From NCBI GenBank assembly GCA_016873165.1, contig VGXV01000029.1, positions 1 to 45,536 on the forward strand: a stretch of 45,536 nucleotides of DNA. The letters run 5' to 3'. Position numbers and translations under genes: made by a program. Positions 1 to 10,779 of this stretch are shown piece by piece. Source of the DNA: Planctomycetota bacterium (GTDB lineage Bacteria; Planctomycetota; Brocadiia; Brocadiales; Brocadiaceae). Under the pieces are notes generated by a model. That model was not told the DNA's origin, searched no databases, and saw only the letters and a program-made list of their open reading frames with translations. Numbering within the stretch: position 1 is the first letter of the stretch; every line of letters begins with the position of its first letter.

Positions 1-25
1 AATCTATTCCCACAAAATAACTCAT
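1..25 (-). CDS. 5' end of a gene running off the window, possibly IS110-type transposase
   Basis: Read on the minus strand, an ATG at 25 is preceded by a strong Shine-Dalgarno (AAAGGAGG, about 8 nt upstream) and opens with MSYFVGID before the window ends. The residues resemble the start of IS110-family transposases (RuvC-like DEDD fold, where an early 'FVGID' carries the first catalytic Asp). Only eight codons are visible, so other families whose proteins begin with a nucleotide-binding 'GID' strand are equally possible. The clear ribosome binding site argues that it is a real start. Confidence 0.4.
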
Positions 26-130
26 ATCTGCTCCTCCTTTCTTACCGTTTTCACCGTTTATTTCACGATGCCCTTATGATACAATTTGGCATCGAATTGT
101 GAAGGAGCCTTCTATATGATTATCAAATCT

Positions 131-412
131 TTATAATTGACAAATCCGCTCAACCTTTTTGATTATTTGAGAAAGATGATTGTCACCTTTCAGTCTTTCT
201 CGTAATCGTTTTCTACACTGGCTCACGGTACTATAGTCTATCCCCATCATTTCTCCTATCTCAATCCCGCTGAGTCCACCAACCCGATATAACAAGTCCA
301 TCGCCATTTGCCTTATTATACCTCGTTCCTGTTTTATTTCATCAAAACTTTTCTTCGTCTCTTTGCAGAGCGCAGTAGATGATAGGAAATTGCTTTTCAG
401 CTTGAGGTAATA
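131..412 (-). pseudogene. C-terminal remnant of a long RAYT-type (Y1/HUH) transposase
   Basis: The minus strand encodes an open stretch ending at the TAA at 131-133, with residues such as IKQERGIIRQMAMDLLY and a helix-turn-helix-like GEMMGIDYSTVSQCRKRL. This is the DnaA/HTH-like C-terminal extension found on longer REP-associated tyrosine transposases. No start codon or N-terminal HUH catalytic domain is present: an in-frame stop lies just upstream (about 415). It is therefore a decayed 3' fragment. A different truncated member of the family, keeping only its N-terminus, lies at 28527. Between this fragment and the repeat at 551 (413-550) I see nothing recognisable. Confidence 0.6.
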
Positions 413-550
413 TTACACCAAAATGAAGAGATGGTGTCCAGTTTTTTAAATTCCTTCAGCTAAATTGAATACCAAAACAGGGCGAAGATGGAAAGAATGG
501 AATGAAACGGCAGGAGCATTATCTGTGGATGGGTAATTTGCTGCAAATTC

Positions 551-713
551 GGTAAACAGGGACAGCGACTATTTATTTTCATAAAAAAGGTAGCTGTCCC
601 TATTATCGTCAATCAATTCCAACATATCCTTGTGATCAAAACTGTTAAACGTATAATCTTTTTAAAGAGAAAAACTCTTTATTGTCAATAGATTAGGTTT
701 GACCCCATGTTTC
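551..713. repeat. Dispersed repeat A, copy 1 (hairpin plus right end)
   Basis: A 42-nt hairpin with arms GGGACAGC/GCTGTCCC (559-600) is followed by a segment ending in the terminus TGTCAATAGATTAGGTTTGA (683-702) and CCCC. The same hairpin recurs at 28763-28804 and the same right end at 26813-26836 and 28998-29021. All copies continue into ATGTTTC. Just downstream, 'gaccccatgtttcttcc' is tandemly duplicated (701-736). The remaining stretch up to proA (737-878) holds no recognisable gene. Confidence 0.8.
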
Positions 714-2103
714 TTCCTTGACCCCATGTTTCTTCCATGTTTCTTCTCTGTCTGAAAGCAAAGGGAGAACGATGTTATTAATAACAAGTTTTCCATCTTA
801 AGCCAAAAAGGCATAGCACACGTCAAGCAAAAAACTGTTTATGTTGACATATGAAGTTATCAGGTATTTAACGATATACTATTTTCGTATCTGTCCATTT
901 CCGAAAATCACAAATTTATACGAGGTAAGTTCTGCCAGGCCCATTGGTCCTCTGGCATGGAGTTTATCCGTGCTAATGCCAATTTCAGCGCCCATTCCAA
1001 ATTCGTACCCATCGGTAAAACGGGTCGAAGCATTAACGTATACTGCCGCAGCATCAACCTCTCCGGTAAATTTTATGGCATTATTATAATCGGCGGTAAT
1101 AATCGCATCTGAATGGCCTGATCCGTATCTTGTTATATGTGAAATAGCCTCATCAGTTGAATCCACTATTTTTATGTTTAAAATCATATCAAGATATTCA
1201 TTAAAATAATCTTCATCTGTTGCAGGTGTTATAGTATTATTCAAAATAGTGCATGTTTTTTCACAACCCCGTATTTGCACACCTGAGTCAATGAACTTCT
1301 TCGATATTTTCGGCAAAAAAACCGAAGCAATCTTTTCATGCACCAGCATTGTCTCCATCGCATTACACGTCGCCGGTCTTTGAACTTTTGCATTAAAACA
1401 AACATCCTCGGCAATTTTTAAATCTGCAAACTCATCCACGTACGTATGGCAAACACCTTTATAATGTTTGATAACGGGGATGGTAGATTTTTCAACTACG
1501 GTACGGATGAGCGCTTCTCCGCCGCGGGGAATGACAACGTCAACATACTTGTCTGATTTAAGCAAATAATCAACAGCCTCTCTGTCGGTAATTTCAATAA
1601 GTTGTATACAATTCCTATCAAGCCCTGCTTTTTCCAAAGCCGCAGCAATGACCTTATAAATTGCAATGTTAGAATGAATTGCTTCTTTTCCGCCCCGCAA
1701 TATAACCGCATTCCCTGCTTTAAGACATAATGCAGCCGCATCGGCAGTTACATTAGGCCGTGATTCATAGATAATGACAATAACACCGATTGGCACACGT
1801 ACTTTTTTAATTTGTAAACCATTTGGCCGTGTATGACCATGTATTATTTCTCCTACAGGGTCGGCAAGTTGAATGATTTGTCTTACCCCATCAGCCATTG
1901 CTTTGATACGCTTGTCATTAAGACATAGCCGGTCGATCATTGCTTCTGATAGTCCGGCTTGTTTTGCGGCAAGAACGTCTTTTTTATTTTCCGATTGAAT
2001 GGAATGCGCAGAAGATTCGATGCCTTCGGCTATATAATCAAGAGCAACATTTTTTAGTGCAGCGCTTGCGGCAGCAACAATCCGCGAAGCGCTTTTCGCA
2101 TTT

Positions 2104-3926
<1,823 letters not shown>

Positions 3927-4132
3927 TTATATATACCATTGATGGAATGTAAGTTATGTGCTAATAAAAACTTGTGGATTCCTCTATAGCACATTTTTTG
4001 CACGATGTCAAATATATTCTTTCAGACTACTGCTTTAATCCATCCATTCACCATATTGTCTTAAAAACTAACAGCTAACTATAGTACTTGTAGTGAGTTA
4101 TAGCAGAGAAATAAAAATACTTTGAAAAAACC

Positions 4133-4159
4133 TAAATAATTTTTTCTTTTCGCCGATAT
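4133..4159 (+). promoter_or_regulatory. Sigma-28 (FliA) type promoter for flgM
   Basis: TAAA (4133-4136), a 15-nt spacer and GCCGATAT (4152-4159) match the flagellar sigma-28 consensus TAAA-N15-GCCGATAA at 11 of 12 positions. Transcription would start near 4166 and run into flgM at 4336 through a leader of about 170 nt. In enterics flgM also has a class-3 sigma-28 promoter. The rest of the eno-flgM intergenic region (3912-4335) is AT-rich with no other feature I can name. Confidence 0.75.
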
Positions 4160-4335
4160 CATTATTAGAATTTGTTGTCATAAAGTTTTTAAGAAGCAAA
4201 GAATAAAGCTTTGAATTATCACATTATATAATATATAATTGCCACGATTGTATTAAAAAGAAGCACTTTTTAATACCTTCATAAAGAAATTTAAAAGTGT
4301 ATTTTTAAACTTAATTCAACCTTAAGGAAGCTATT

Positions 4336-4653
4336 ATGGATAAAATTACAAATGATCCATCCAAACTAAAAGTTATCGGTTTGAATCGTTACGAGATGAA
4401 TAAACCGGTGAAAAGCAAGGAAAGAGGCGGTGGCGCCAGCCAGAAATTTGACACCGTCAGCATTTCTCAGGAATCCAGAACTCTTTTGGAAAAAGTTGAA
4501 AATCTGAAGACTGCTGTAAATGAAATATCGGAGACAAGATCTTCAAAGATGAAAGAAGTAAAAGAAAAATTAGAAACAGGGTTCTATGAAAAAGATGAAA
4601 TAGCAAAAGACGTGGCAGACAGGATAATAGATGCCTTTAAAATCAAGGCATAA
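4336..4653 (+). CDS. flgM: Anti-sigma-28 factor FlgM
   Basis: A 105-residue, highly charged protein with the FlgM layout: a flexible N-terminal half, then FDTVSISQESRTLLEKVENL, and a C-terminal helical sigma-binding part (SKMKEVKEKLETGFYEKDEIAKDVADRIIDAF), including the family's 'G-Y...IA' pattern. FlgM binds the flagellar sigma factor until the hook-basal body is finished and is then exported. The start ATG has a Shine-Dalgarno-like AAGGAAG just upstream. The sigma-28-like promoter at 4133-4159 would make it autoregulated through its own target. No other flagellar genes are adjacent. An intrinsic terminator follows at 4699-4740. Confidence 0.85.
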   Translation: MDKITNDPSKLKVIGLNRYEMNKPVKSKERGGGASQKFDTVSISQESRTLLEKVENLKTAVNEISETRSSKMKEVKEKLETGFYEKDEIAKDVADRIIDAFKIKA

Positions 4654-4698
4654 AACCTATGGTTTGACTTTATTCGCCGGCAGTGTGGAATCGCAAGC

Positions 4699-4740
4699 GC
4701 CTGTTAGTTTGTATTAAATACAAATGATCAGGCCTTTTTT
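4699..4740 (+). terminator. Intrinsic terminator after flgM
   Basis: GCCTG (4699-4703) pairs with CAGGC (4729-4733), and the interior arms TTTGTAT/ATACAAA extend the hairpin. It is followed by a run of Ts. Its position 46 nt after the flgM stop and before the next gene fits a rho-independent terminator. Confidence 0.7.
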
Positions 4741-4787
4741 ATTCCGTTACAAAATGAAGTTGCATTAACATATTCATCTTCCTAACA

Positions 4788-5996
4788 ATGTTCAAAAAAG
4801 CGCACACATCATTATTACGTATCATCGTTTTTCTTATCTTTTCAGTACAAACCTTGCCTGTATATTCACAGGAACAAAAGCATAAGGTTGTCATTTTCCC
4901 TTTTGTGTACAATCTTGGATTAAACAGTCAAATTAAGGGAGCAGAACGTATTGTCCAAAGCGAGTTAATCCGCTCCGGCCTTTTTACGGTAATAGACCAG
5001 AAACGCACGTATACATACGTGAAAAAAACGGTTTTGCATAATTTCTACAAGATTGATGATGTCGAAAAAGGATCAAATTTCACCGATAAAGATATTATCG
5101 ATCTTTTTTTTAGCTTCGAATGGAAAAAAATAGTACACATGACGAAGCAATTAAATGCAGATTTTGCAATAAAGGGAAGCCTATCTCAATTTGGCGAAAA
5201 ATTCCGGGCTGACCTCGAAATAATTAACGCAAGGGAAATAGAAACAATACGACTGCAGGAAATGAAGGACAAAACAGTTGGTGCATTGGTCGGAGAATGC
5301 GAATCGGAAGAAAAAATCCCAGAGATGTTTGAAAAACTTACGCAGCAAATCATTGAAGTCTGCCTGGCAGACAGAGTACAACAAAATGCCGAAACTATCA
5401 TCGAAAGCTACCGTCAGGGAAAATTCACTTATCAGGAAACGGAAAACAAATTACTACAACTTGCTTCCGATATGCCTGATGAATTTATTGTACATTATTC
5501 TTTATTTTCCCATTATTTGGAAAACCATGAAAAAAATGATTCCTTAATAAAAGCAGGAGAGAAAGCAATACGTTTATTTGATTCGGGTAATGAAGACCAT
5601 ATCAGATACTTATCCTTTTTAGGAATCGACGTCTTTCACGAACTTGCCAGCGCTTATGTTATCAAAGAGAACTTTTCAAGAGCAATTTCTATTTATAATT
5701 ATGCCATAACGGTATACCCAATGAACCATATTAGATATTTCAAACAATTGGGAGTTCTCTATCTGTTGGAAGATAAAACAGAGGAATCTATTGATTCCTT
5801 TAAAAAAGCGCTGAACTTGGATCCCACGGATTTTGAATCCGGTTTTGCTATCGCTTCTATCTATGAAGCAAAGGGCAATACCAAAGATGCTCTTGGACAA
5901 TACCAAAACTGTGTTAAATACGCGACAAACCCTGCTGACAGATCAAAAGTACAAGAAGCAATCAAAAACCTTAAAGAAAAGAAACCTGCACATTGA
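4788..5996 (+). CDS. Secreted protein with CsgG/FlgO-like N-terminal domain and C-terminal TPRs
   Basis: A 402-residue protein with a clear signal peptide (about 1-28; LLRIIVFLIFSVQTLPVYS). The segment HKVVIFPFVYNLGL...AERIVQSELIRSGLFTVIDQ (about 32-75) and ADFAIKGSLSQFGEKFRADLEI (about 124-146) resembles the nucleotide-binding-like fold shared by CsgG, FlgO/FlgP-type and LpoB outer-membrane-associated proteins. The C-terminal third has at least two tetratricopeptide repeats (LDPTDFESGFAIASIYEAKG). A periplasmic or outer-membrane scaffolding role is plausible; the exact function is unknown. There is no lipobox, unlike CsgG itself. It follows the flgM terminator, so it probably has its own promoter. 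The Shine-Dalgarno is weak. Confidence 0.65.
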   Translation: MFKKAHTSLLRIIVFLIFSVQTLPVYSQEQKHKVVIFPFVYNLGLNSQIKGAERIVQSELIRSGLFTVIDQKRTYTYVKKTVLHNFYKIDDVEKGSNFTDKDIIDLFFSFEWKKIVHMTKQLNADFAIKGSLSQFGEKFRADLEIINAREIETIRLQEMKDKTVGALVGECESEEKIPEMFEKLTQQIIEVCLADRVQQNAETIIESYRQGKFTYQETENKLLQLASDMPDEFIVHYSLFSHYLENHEKNDSLIKAGEKAIRLFDSGNEDHIRYLSFLGIDVFHELASAYVIKENFSRAISIYNYAITVYPMNHIRYFKQLGVLYLLEDKTEESIDSFKKALNLDPTDFESGFAIASIYEAKGNTKDALGQYQNCVKYATNPADRSKVQEAIKNLKEKKPAH

Positions 5997-6246
5997 TCCG
6001 AACCTTTCTCCCCATTTCTCCAACAAATATCCTCCCCGTCTGAAATACCTATATCTTCGTCTTCCAAGTTCGCCGACTACTATCAAAGAAACGGCTGGCA
6101 TTATGTTTCTGCAAAAAAACACTATACTTTTTCCTGCCGTTGCAATTAAAGTCGGAATAAAATTACTATTTGTTATAATTAAAAATTAACACTATTTTTA
6201 GATGTGTATCATTTAATTCACAAGGTTCTTCTGCAAACAGCAATAT

Positions 6247-7620
6247 ATGCCATTACCCCCGGACACCAAAATAAAAAACCGGACTGTCTTTTCATTAAAA
6301 ACCTATGCAACCAACCTATCACTTTCTTTATTTCTATGCATAGCGTTTCATTTTCTTTCCTTTACCTATGCCGGTAAAAAATTCGAAGAAAAAGATGCGT
6401 ATGGTCAGGGTTTTAAGGAGGCCATTCATGCCATTCCTGTCAACAAAGTGATGTTGGGAGGCAAGATGGTGAGAATTAAAGCAGGATATTTACATGGAGT
6501 AACAAAAGGATCGGTATATGTCGCATACAATAAAGAAAAAATAATACATCCAAATGCGCCAACATTCGTAATTACTAATGTGAGAACCTTTTCAAGTGAC
6601 GGAGAAGTACAATGTGGAAGTTTCAGTGAGGACGACCTTGTGATAGAGGAAACCCATGTATATCCCTATAAACCAATAAAGATTTTTTGCAAAGCAAGTT
6701 TCTTAAAAGATGAGACATTATTGAAGGAAATAGCGGAGGAAGCAGGAAAAATACCTGGGTTTGAAATTACGGATATTCAAAAGGAATCAGATATTACGCT
6801 CTTTGTTGTGCGACCAAAAATAGTACATTCAGCGCCTGTATACGAATCCGCCGCACATACCTTGCCAATGTCTTATGAACGCGAGTCTCCCGAAGTATGG
6901 ATTTTGCCGACTACAAAAAAACCCTCTCATAAATATTTACGAATTGGTATGGAAAATACCCGGCAAGGAATTCAGTCCTTACTCGGAAATCTGCGAAAGA
7001 TGCTTCACATACGGGAGGTTAAAAAAATAGCATCCCCTCAACATAAGACAAAAGCTATCGATCTTCAGACAATAATAATGAACCCGGAAGATTCATGTGA
7101 AGGGAAATCTGATTGTATTACACTTCCCAATGGCAAGTCTTTCAAAAAAAATGGTATTTATTCGCCTTCTTCGATGGAAGGCAAAAATTTAGTGCCTGGG
7201 CAAATGATAACATTTCTGCTAACAAACAATTCAGCAAATAGCTTATATTGCCAACTTGTCAATATAAGTTCTGACGGCAAAATAGAAACCATTTATCCTG
7301 ATGCCGCCCACAATAGCAATGCCGCCATGATTAAAGCAGGAGAAATATTGGATATAAGCGATGAAGCAGGTGTGTTTTTAAATTGTACCGGGGAGGAAAC
7401 TATTAAGTTATTTGCAACAAAAGAACCATTTAACACCTCATTGCTGGAACAGTCGGCATATGAAAGCAAAGATATCACCTATTATTTTGATTTGCATGAA
7501 GCGATTCATACTTCTGACACTTACACCACTCCAGAGGCGATAATAAATTCTTTCGAATGCAATGATTGGGAAATTGAACACTACAGCTTTTACGTGAAAG
7601 AATTGAAACCCTTGCCTTGA
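6247..7620 (+). CDS. Exported DUF4384-domain protein
   Basis: 457 residues. A hydrophobic stretch at about 22-41 (ATNLSLSLFLCIAFHFLSFTYA) is a signal peptide or N-terminal anchor. Residues about 305-385 show the DUF4384 pattern (LVPGQMITFLLTNNSANSLYCQLVNIS...IYPDA...GEETIKLFATKEPF), a beta-rich module often attached to secreted caspase-like or TPR proteins. The preceding region (about 140-205) contains IFCKASFLKDETLLKEIAEEAGKIPGFEI and DITLFVVRP, similar to how DUF4384 follows peptide-binding or protease modules, but I see no catalytic His-Cys pair. The mature domain lies in the periplasm. The next gene upstream ends 250 nt away, so it is not tightly coupled to its neighbour. Function unknown. 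Confidence 0.6.
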   Translation: MPLPPDTKIKNRTVFSLKTYATNLSLSLFLCIAFHFLSFTYAGKKFEEKDAYGQGFKEAIHAIPVNKVMLGGKMVRIKAGYLHGVTKGSVYVAYNKEKIIHPNAPTFVITNVRTFSSDGEVQCGSFSEDDLVIEETHVYPYKPIKIFCKASFLKDETLLKEIAEEAGKIPGFEITDIQKESDITLFVVRPKIVHSAPVYESAAHTLPMSYERESPEVWILPTTKKPSHKYLRIGMENTRQGIQSLLGNLRKMLHIREVKKIASPQHKTKAIDLQTIIMNPEDSCEGKSDCITLPNGKSFKKNGIYSPSSMEGKNLVPGQMITFLLTNNSANSLYCQLVNISSDGKIETIYPDAAHNSNAAMIKAGEILDISDEAGVFLNCTGEETIKLFATKEPFNTSLLEQSAYESKDITYYFDLHEAIHTSDTYTTPEAIINSFECNDWEIEHYSFYVKELKPLP

Positions 7621-7760
7621 CGCCGTGCAAAAATAAACAGTAACGCTATCCTTATTTTTAAAAAAAAGCATAATTCTCCAAAAAATTCCGTCTAATCATT
7701 CCAGATAGTTTTAATTGCTTAAGATAAAAACAAAAAGGCTAACAGTCTCTTTTTAAAATT

Positions 7761-7899
7761 GCTCCTGTAAATGCACGCACAGGAGCATCATGCTGGTGGC
7801 AGATGTAATTGTATTTTATATTTTGATTGATAAGAGATGGGCAACCGCAAGTACTGACCCCACTTGTAGGAAATTCGGCAACTCTGCCACCAGCGTGAT
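7761..7899. repeat. Hairpin plus 113-bp inverted-repeat element upstream of the zinc-ribbon gene
   Basis: A hairpin GCTCCTGT/ACAGGAGC (7761-7786) abuts a larger inverted repeat: a 17-nt arm at 7787-7803 (core CTGGTGGCAGA) pairs with 7883-7899 with one mismatch, enclosing 79 nt. It could be a MITE-like element or a structured 5' leader RNA for the gene at 7954. I could not match it to a known riboswitch. The remainder of the 7621-7953 gap is AT-rich and featureless. Confidence 0.65.
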
Positions 7900-7953
7900 T
7901 TCAGTAATATTCTTCATACAAATACTCTGTCAGAAAAAGGGAAGGAGGAAAAA

Positions 7954-8193
7954 ATGAAAGTGATGGAAAACAAGAGTGCTCATGATTTTACCTGTCTTCA
8001 TTGCCAGGGAAAATTGTTCATTTTTCTTGGTCTACATCAGCAAAAAGGGCTATTCAAAAACCATGAATTGTGGACCTGCAAAGGTTGCCACAGTACCTTT
8101 GCCAGTGAAAGTATAGAAGTAAACATATCGACAGAAAGTGCTACTTTCAGAAAACAAGCCTTCCCTTTCTATCGTAGATTTAAACCTTCCTGA
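7954..8193 (+). CDS. Small zinc-ribbon protein
   Basis: A 79-residue protein with two CxxC knuckles, FTCLHCQGK (Cys14, Cys17) and WTCKGCHSTFA (Cys42, Cys45), spaced as in a zinc ribbon. It has no signal peptide or TM, so it is cytoplasmic. The start ATG has a near-perfect Shine-Dalgarno (GGAAGGAGG, 6 nt upstream), which supports it as a real gene despite its size. Such ribbons can bind nucleic acid or mediate protein contacts; nothing here fixes a function. The large inverted-repeat structure upstream (7761-7899) would lie in its leader if transcription starts beyond it. Confidence 0.6.
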   Translation: MKVMENKSAHDFTCLHCQGKLFIFLGLHQQKGLFKNHELWTCKGCHSTFASESIEVNISTESATFRKQAFPFYRRFKPS

Positions 8194-8283
8194 AATACCG
8201 ATGCAAATATCTCTATTTTTTGAACACATAAATAATAAATATAAGAATACACCTCTTCATTGCATAAATAACCTCGAGGCATG

Positions 8284-9447
8284 TCAGACTTCAGTCAGCA
8301 ATGTCATTTCCATAGAATAAACATAAATACGATTACGTCCTTCCTGTTTTGCTTTGTACATAGCCGTATCAGCGCAATTAAGCAACGTGTTTGCGTCGAT
8401 TCCATGAGCAGGAAACAATGCAATGCCAATGCTGGCAGTAACGTTTATATGTTCTGTGGCAGTTATTATTGATGCCAAAATTTGCTCTGAAATCAATTGC
8501 GCTTGTTCTTCGTTTGTATGGGGTAGTATTACGGCAAATTCATCACCACCAAGCCTTGCTACCAGATCGAGTTGACGCAATCTTTTACGCAATAAACGGG
8601 CAATTGTCACCAGTAATTCGTCCCCCTTCTGATGCCCGAGAGTATCATTTACCTGCTTAAAATTGTCCAAATCCAAAAACATCAATGCCCCATTAGAACC
8701 GTATCTTTGTGTTTGTTCCATACACAATTCCAATTCCTTGTGGAAACGTCGCCGATTGAATAGATTCGTTAGCGGATCACGATCTATCAAAAGAACAAGT
8801 TGCGCTTCAGAGACTTTTCTTTTTTCAATCTCCTGTTTTAGTTCGTTATAAGAACTCTCAAGAGCCTTTGTCATAGTATTGACATTCATTGCCAATAATC
8901 CGATTTCATCCTGAGACTGAATGCTGACAGCACGGGTAAAATTTCCCCTCGCAATTTCCTGTGTAATTTCTGTGATACACCGCAACGGAGACATAACACG
9001 TTTTGACAGAAAAAATGCCAAACATATCCCCCCAAAAATAAAAACTACTCCCGTTGGTATAAGGCAGATCAAAACAGTATGATAAATTTTCTTATCTATT
9101 TTTTGCGTACGAAGTCCTATTTGAACAAAACCTATTGTATGCGGAAACATTTCATCATTATTTTTCAGTAGTTGTATTTTCTTAGGAGTAGTTTCTGCAA
9201 ACTCATGCTGTGAAAGAATAAACGAAGAAATAATTTCGTTGTCATATGAAAATTGCATCTCCAGCGCCGCACTCCGTTTTTTCATATCCTGGGCGTGTTG
9301 TCTCTTTAGAATGTTGATAAATAAAAAGCAACCAAGTATATATACAAAAACTATTAACAGGCTGATATAAGAAAGTATTTTTGTTCGTATACTCATCGTG
9401 CTTCGGAAATATCCATTTTCATAGAAACTCTGTATAAAGACTTGCAT
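8284..9447 (-). CDS. Membrane diguanylate cyclase (HAMP-GGDEF)
   Basis: Makes cyclic di-GMP from two GTP. The 387-residue product has TM1 (about 24-46), a short extracytoplasmic loop (about 50-120), TM2 (about 123-148), a HAMP linker (about 149-200; RVMSPLRCITEITQEIARGNF...QSQDEIGLLAMNVN), a coiled coil and a C-terminal GGDEF domain. The active-site motif is an intact GGDEF (300-304). An RQLD sits five residues upstream, a canonical RxxD inhibitory site, so the enzyme should be active and product-inhibited. The sensor loop is too short for a full Cache/PAS fold. A second in-frame Met (residue 18, position 9396, MSIRTKILSYIS) is an equally good start. No neighbouring gene reveals the input signal. 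Confidence 0.9.
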   Translation of the reverse strand: MQVFIQSFYENGYFRSTMSIRTKILSYISLLIVFVYILGCFLFINILKRQHAQDMKKRSAALEMQFSYDNEIISSFILSQHEFAETTPKKIQLLKNNDEMFPHTIGFVQIGLRTQKIDKKIYHTVLICLIPTGVVFIFGGICLAFFLSKRVMSPLRCITEITQEIARGNFTRAVSIQSQDEIGLLAMNVNTMTKALESSYNELKQEIEKRKVSEAQLVLLIDRDPLTNLFNRRRFHKELELCMEQTQRYGSNGALMFLDLDNFKQVNDTLGHQKGDELLVTIARLLRKRLRQLDLVARLGGDEFAVILPHTNEEQAQLISEQILASIITATEHINVTASIGIALFPAHGIDANTLLNCADTAMYKAKQEGRNRIYVYSMEMTLLTEV

Positions 9448-9689
9448 TCACAAATCGGAGATACAAAAAAGAGAAAGGCGATTTTTTGTTTCAACTATTA
9501 CGCCTATCCATGCAGTAATGATTCTCTTTGTATAAATTCATTTATATTAGACGGACTATATTGAAGAATTTATTTTTTATCTGAGAGTAATAATTCTTTC
9601 ATTTAAAACATCTCTTGCCAAAAACATTTTCGTCTTCTCAATACTTCCGGCGATAGAATTAATTTGTTACAAGTATTCTTGAATACTAT

Positions 9690-9796
9690 TATAATTAAAG
9701 GAGGTTTTTACCGTGTATGCCCTATGCCGTAATGAAATTTTTTTGAAATCTTCTCCCTTATATGTTAGTTTTTTTCGATATTTCATTATTTCATGA
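9690..9796 (+). promoter_or_regulatory. -10 box and possible leader peptide ahead of the sigma factor gene
   Basis: A perfect TATAAT (9690-9695) is followed by AAAGGAGG (9698-9705) and, 7 nt later, a GTG opening a 27-codon reading frame (9713-9796) whose stop lies 15 nt before the sigma-factor ATG at 9812. The ribosome binding site of this short frame is far better than that of the sigma gene. It may be a leader peptide or chance. The -35 region is poor (TTACAA at 17 nt). The rest of 9448-9811 shows nothing else. Confidence 0.35.
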
Positions 9797-9811
9797 ACCC
9801 GGGAATTTTAT

Positions 9812-10591
9812 ATGAACGCGGAAGACGCAAGAAATCTTTTCGAATCCAACATTGACTTAACGCAGAAAATCGTAAGAAAATATTGCTATAAACATAATCT
9901 TACTGATGATGCGGCGGATGAATATTGCTCCCATGTCTATGAAAAGTTAATTGAAAACGATTTCAAAAAAATAAGAGAATTCAAGGGTAAAAGCAGTTAT
10001 AAGACATATCTCACTGTTGTTATCTCAAGAATCCTCATAGACAAAATTCGATCCGGCGGGAGATGGACGTCTTCCCAAAAGGCGTTAAAGCTCGGTAAAA
10101 ATGCCATAATGCTGGAAGAACTTATATTCAGGAATAACTATTCCTTCGATCAGGCATATAATACTCTGACGACAATTCATAATGCCTCGATAAGCAGGGA
10201 AAAGGCTTATGAAATTGTAACAGAACTTCAAAGAAAACGCGTTCTCGGCGTCAGGCCAAAAGAAACGGAACTTGCCGAAAATATTTCTGATGAAAAAGTA
10301 TCTTCCCCTGACAGCGCAGCAGAAAATGAAGAAATTTTGAATAAAAAGAACCTGTTAAACAACCTCCTAAAAGAAATAAACATGTCTCTGTCAAATGAAG
10401 AACGGTTATTATTGAAAATGAGTTTCGAAGATGGTATTAAAGTTTCTGCCATCGCAAGGGCATTGAAAAAAGAAAGAAGCTATATCGATAGTAAAATAGG
10501 CTCTATTCTTCAAAAATTTAAGAAAGAGATTGTATCAAAGGGCATGGATACGAATGATATAAAAGATATTATTCGTGGTGGTTTTTTTTGA
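9812..10591 (+). CDS. ECF-like RNA polymerase sigma factor
   Basis: A 259-residue sigma-70 family protein. Region 2 occupies about residues 1-90 (NLFESNIDLTQKIVRKYCYKHNLTDD... FKGKSSYKTYLTVVISRILIDKIRS), including the helix that contacts core polymerase and the -10 element. Region 4 lies near 190-245 (NEERLLLKMSFEDGIKVSAIARALKKERSYIDSKIGSIL), a helix-turn-helix for -35 recognition. There is no region 3, but the linker (about 90-190) is longer than in typical ECF sigmas. The next gene encodes a zinc-finger anti-sigma factor, the classic ECF arrangement, so release is probably controlled by that membrane protein. Targets are unknown; the secreted protease and RCC1 protein downstream are candidates. 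Confidence 0.8.
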   Translation: MNAEDARNLFESNIDLTQKIVRKYCYKHNLTDDAADEYCSHVYEKLIENDFKKIREFKGKSSYKTYLTVVISRILIDKIRSGGRWTSSQKALKLGKNAIMLEELIFRNNYSFDQAYNTLTTIHNASISREKAYEIVTELQRKRVLGVRPKETELAENISDEKVSSPDSAAENEEILNKKNLLNNLLKEINMSLSNEERLLLKMSFEDGIKVSAIARALKKERSYIDSKIGSILQKFKKEIVSKGMDTNDIKDIIRGGFF

Positions 10592-10779
10592 TTGCAAAGA
10601 AACAACGTGTGTTCGTCTTACAATGTAAGATCATTAACTGGCAACAATTTTATTTACATAAGTTGTGGTAGAAATAATGGGTGAAAAAAATAAAAATATC
10701 CGTCTAATACGTTCGGAGGACGAAATGTTTGGTAAATTTTTATCCACGAAAAATGAATAGAGAAGAAAAGGGGATATCA

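Noticed and set aside
5833-6189. A 118-residue frame overlapping the end of the TPR protein
   Set aside because: The first half lies antiphase inside a well-supported gene and the rest has no family features or Shine-Dalgarno.
7787-7899. Cobalamin, TPP or c-di-GMP riboswitch
   Set aside because: The loop contains GGGCAACC and CCCCACTTG, faintly like a riboswitch core, but none of the conserved box sequences appear in the right order. Kept as an unassigned inverted repeat.
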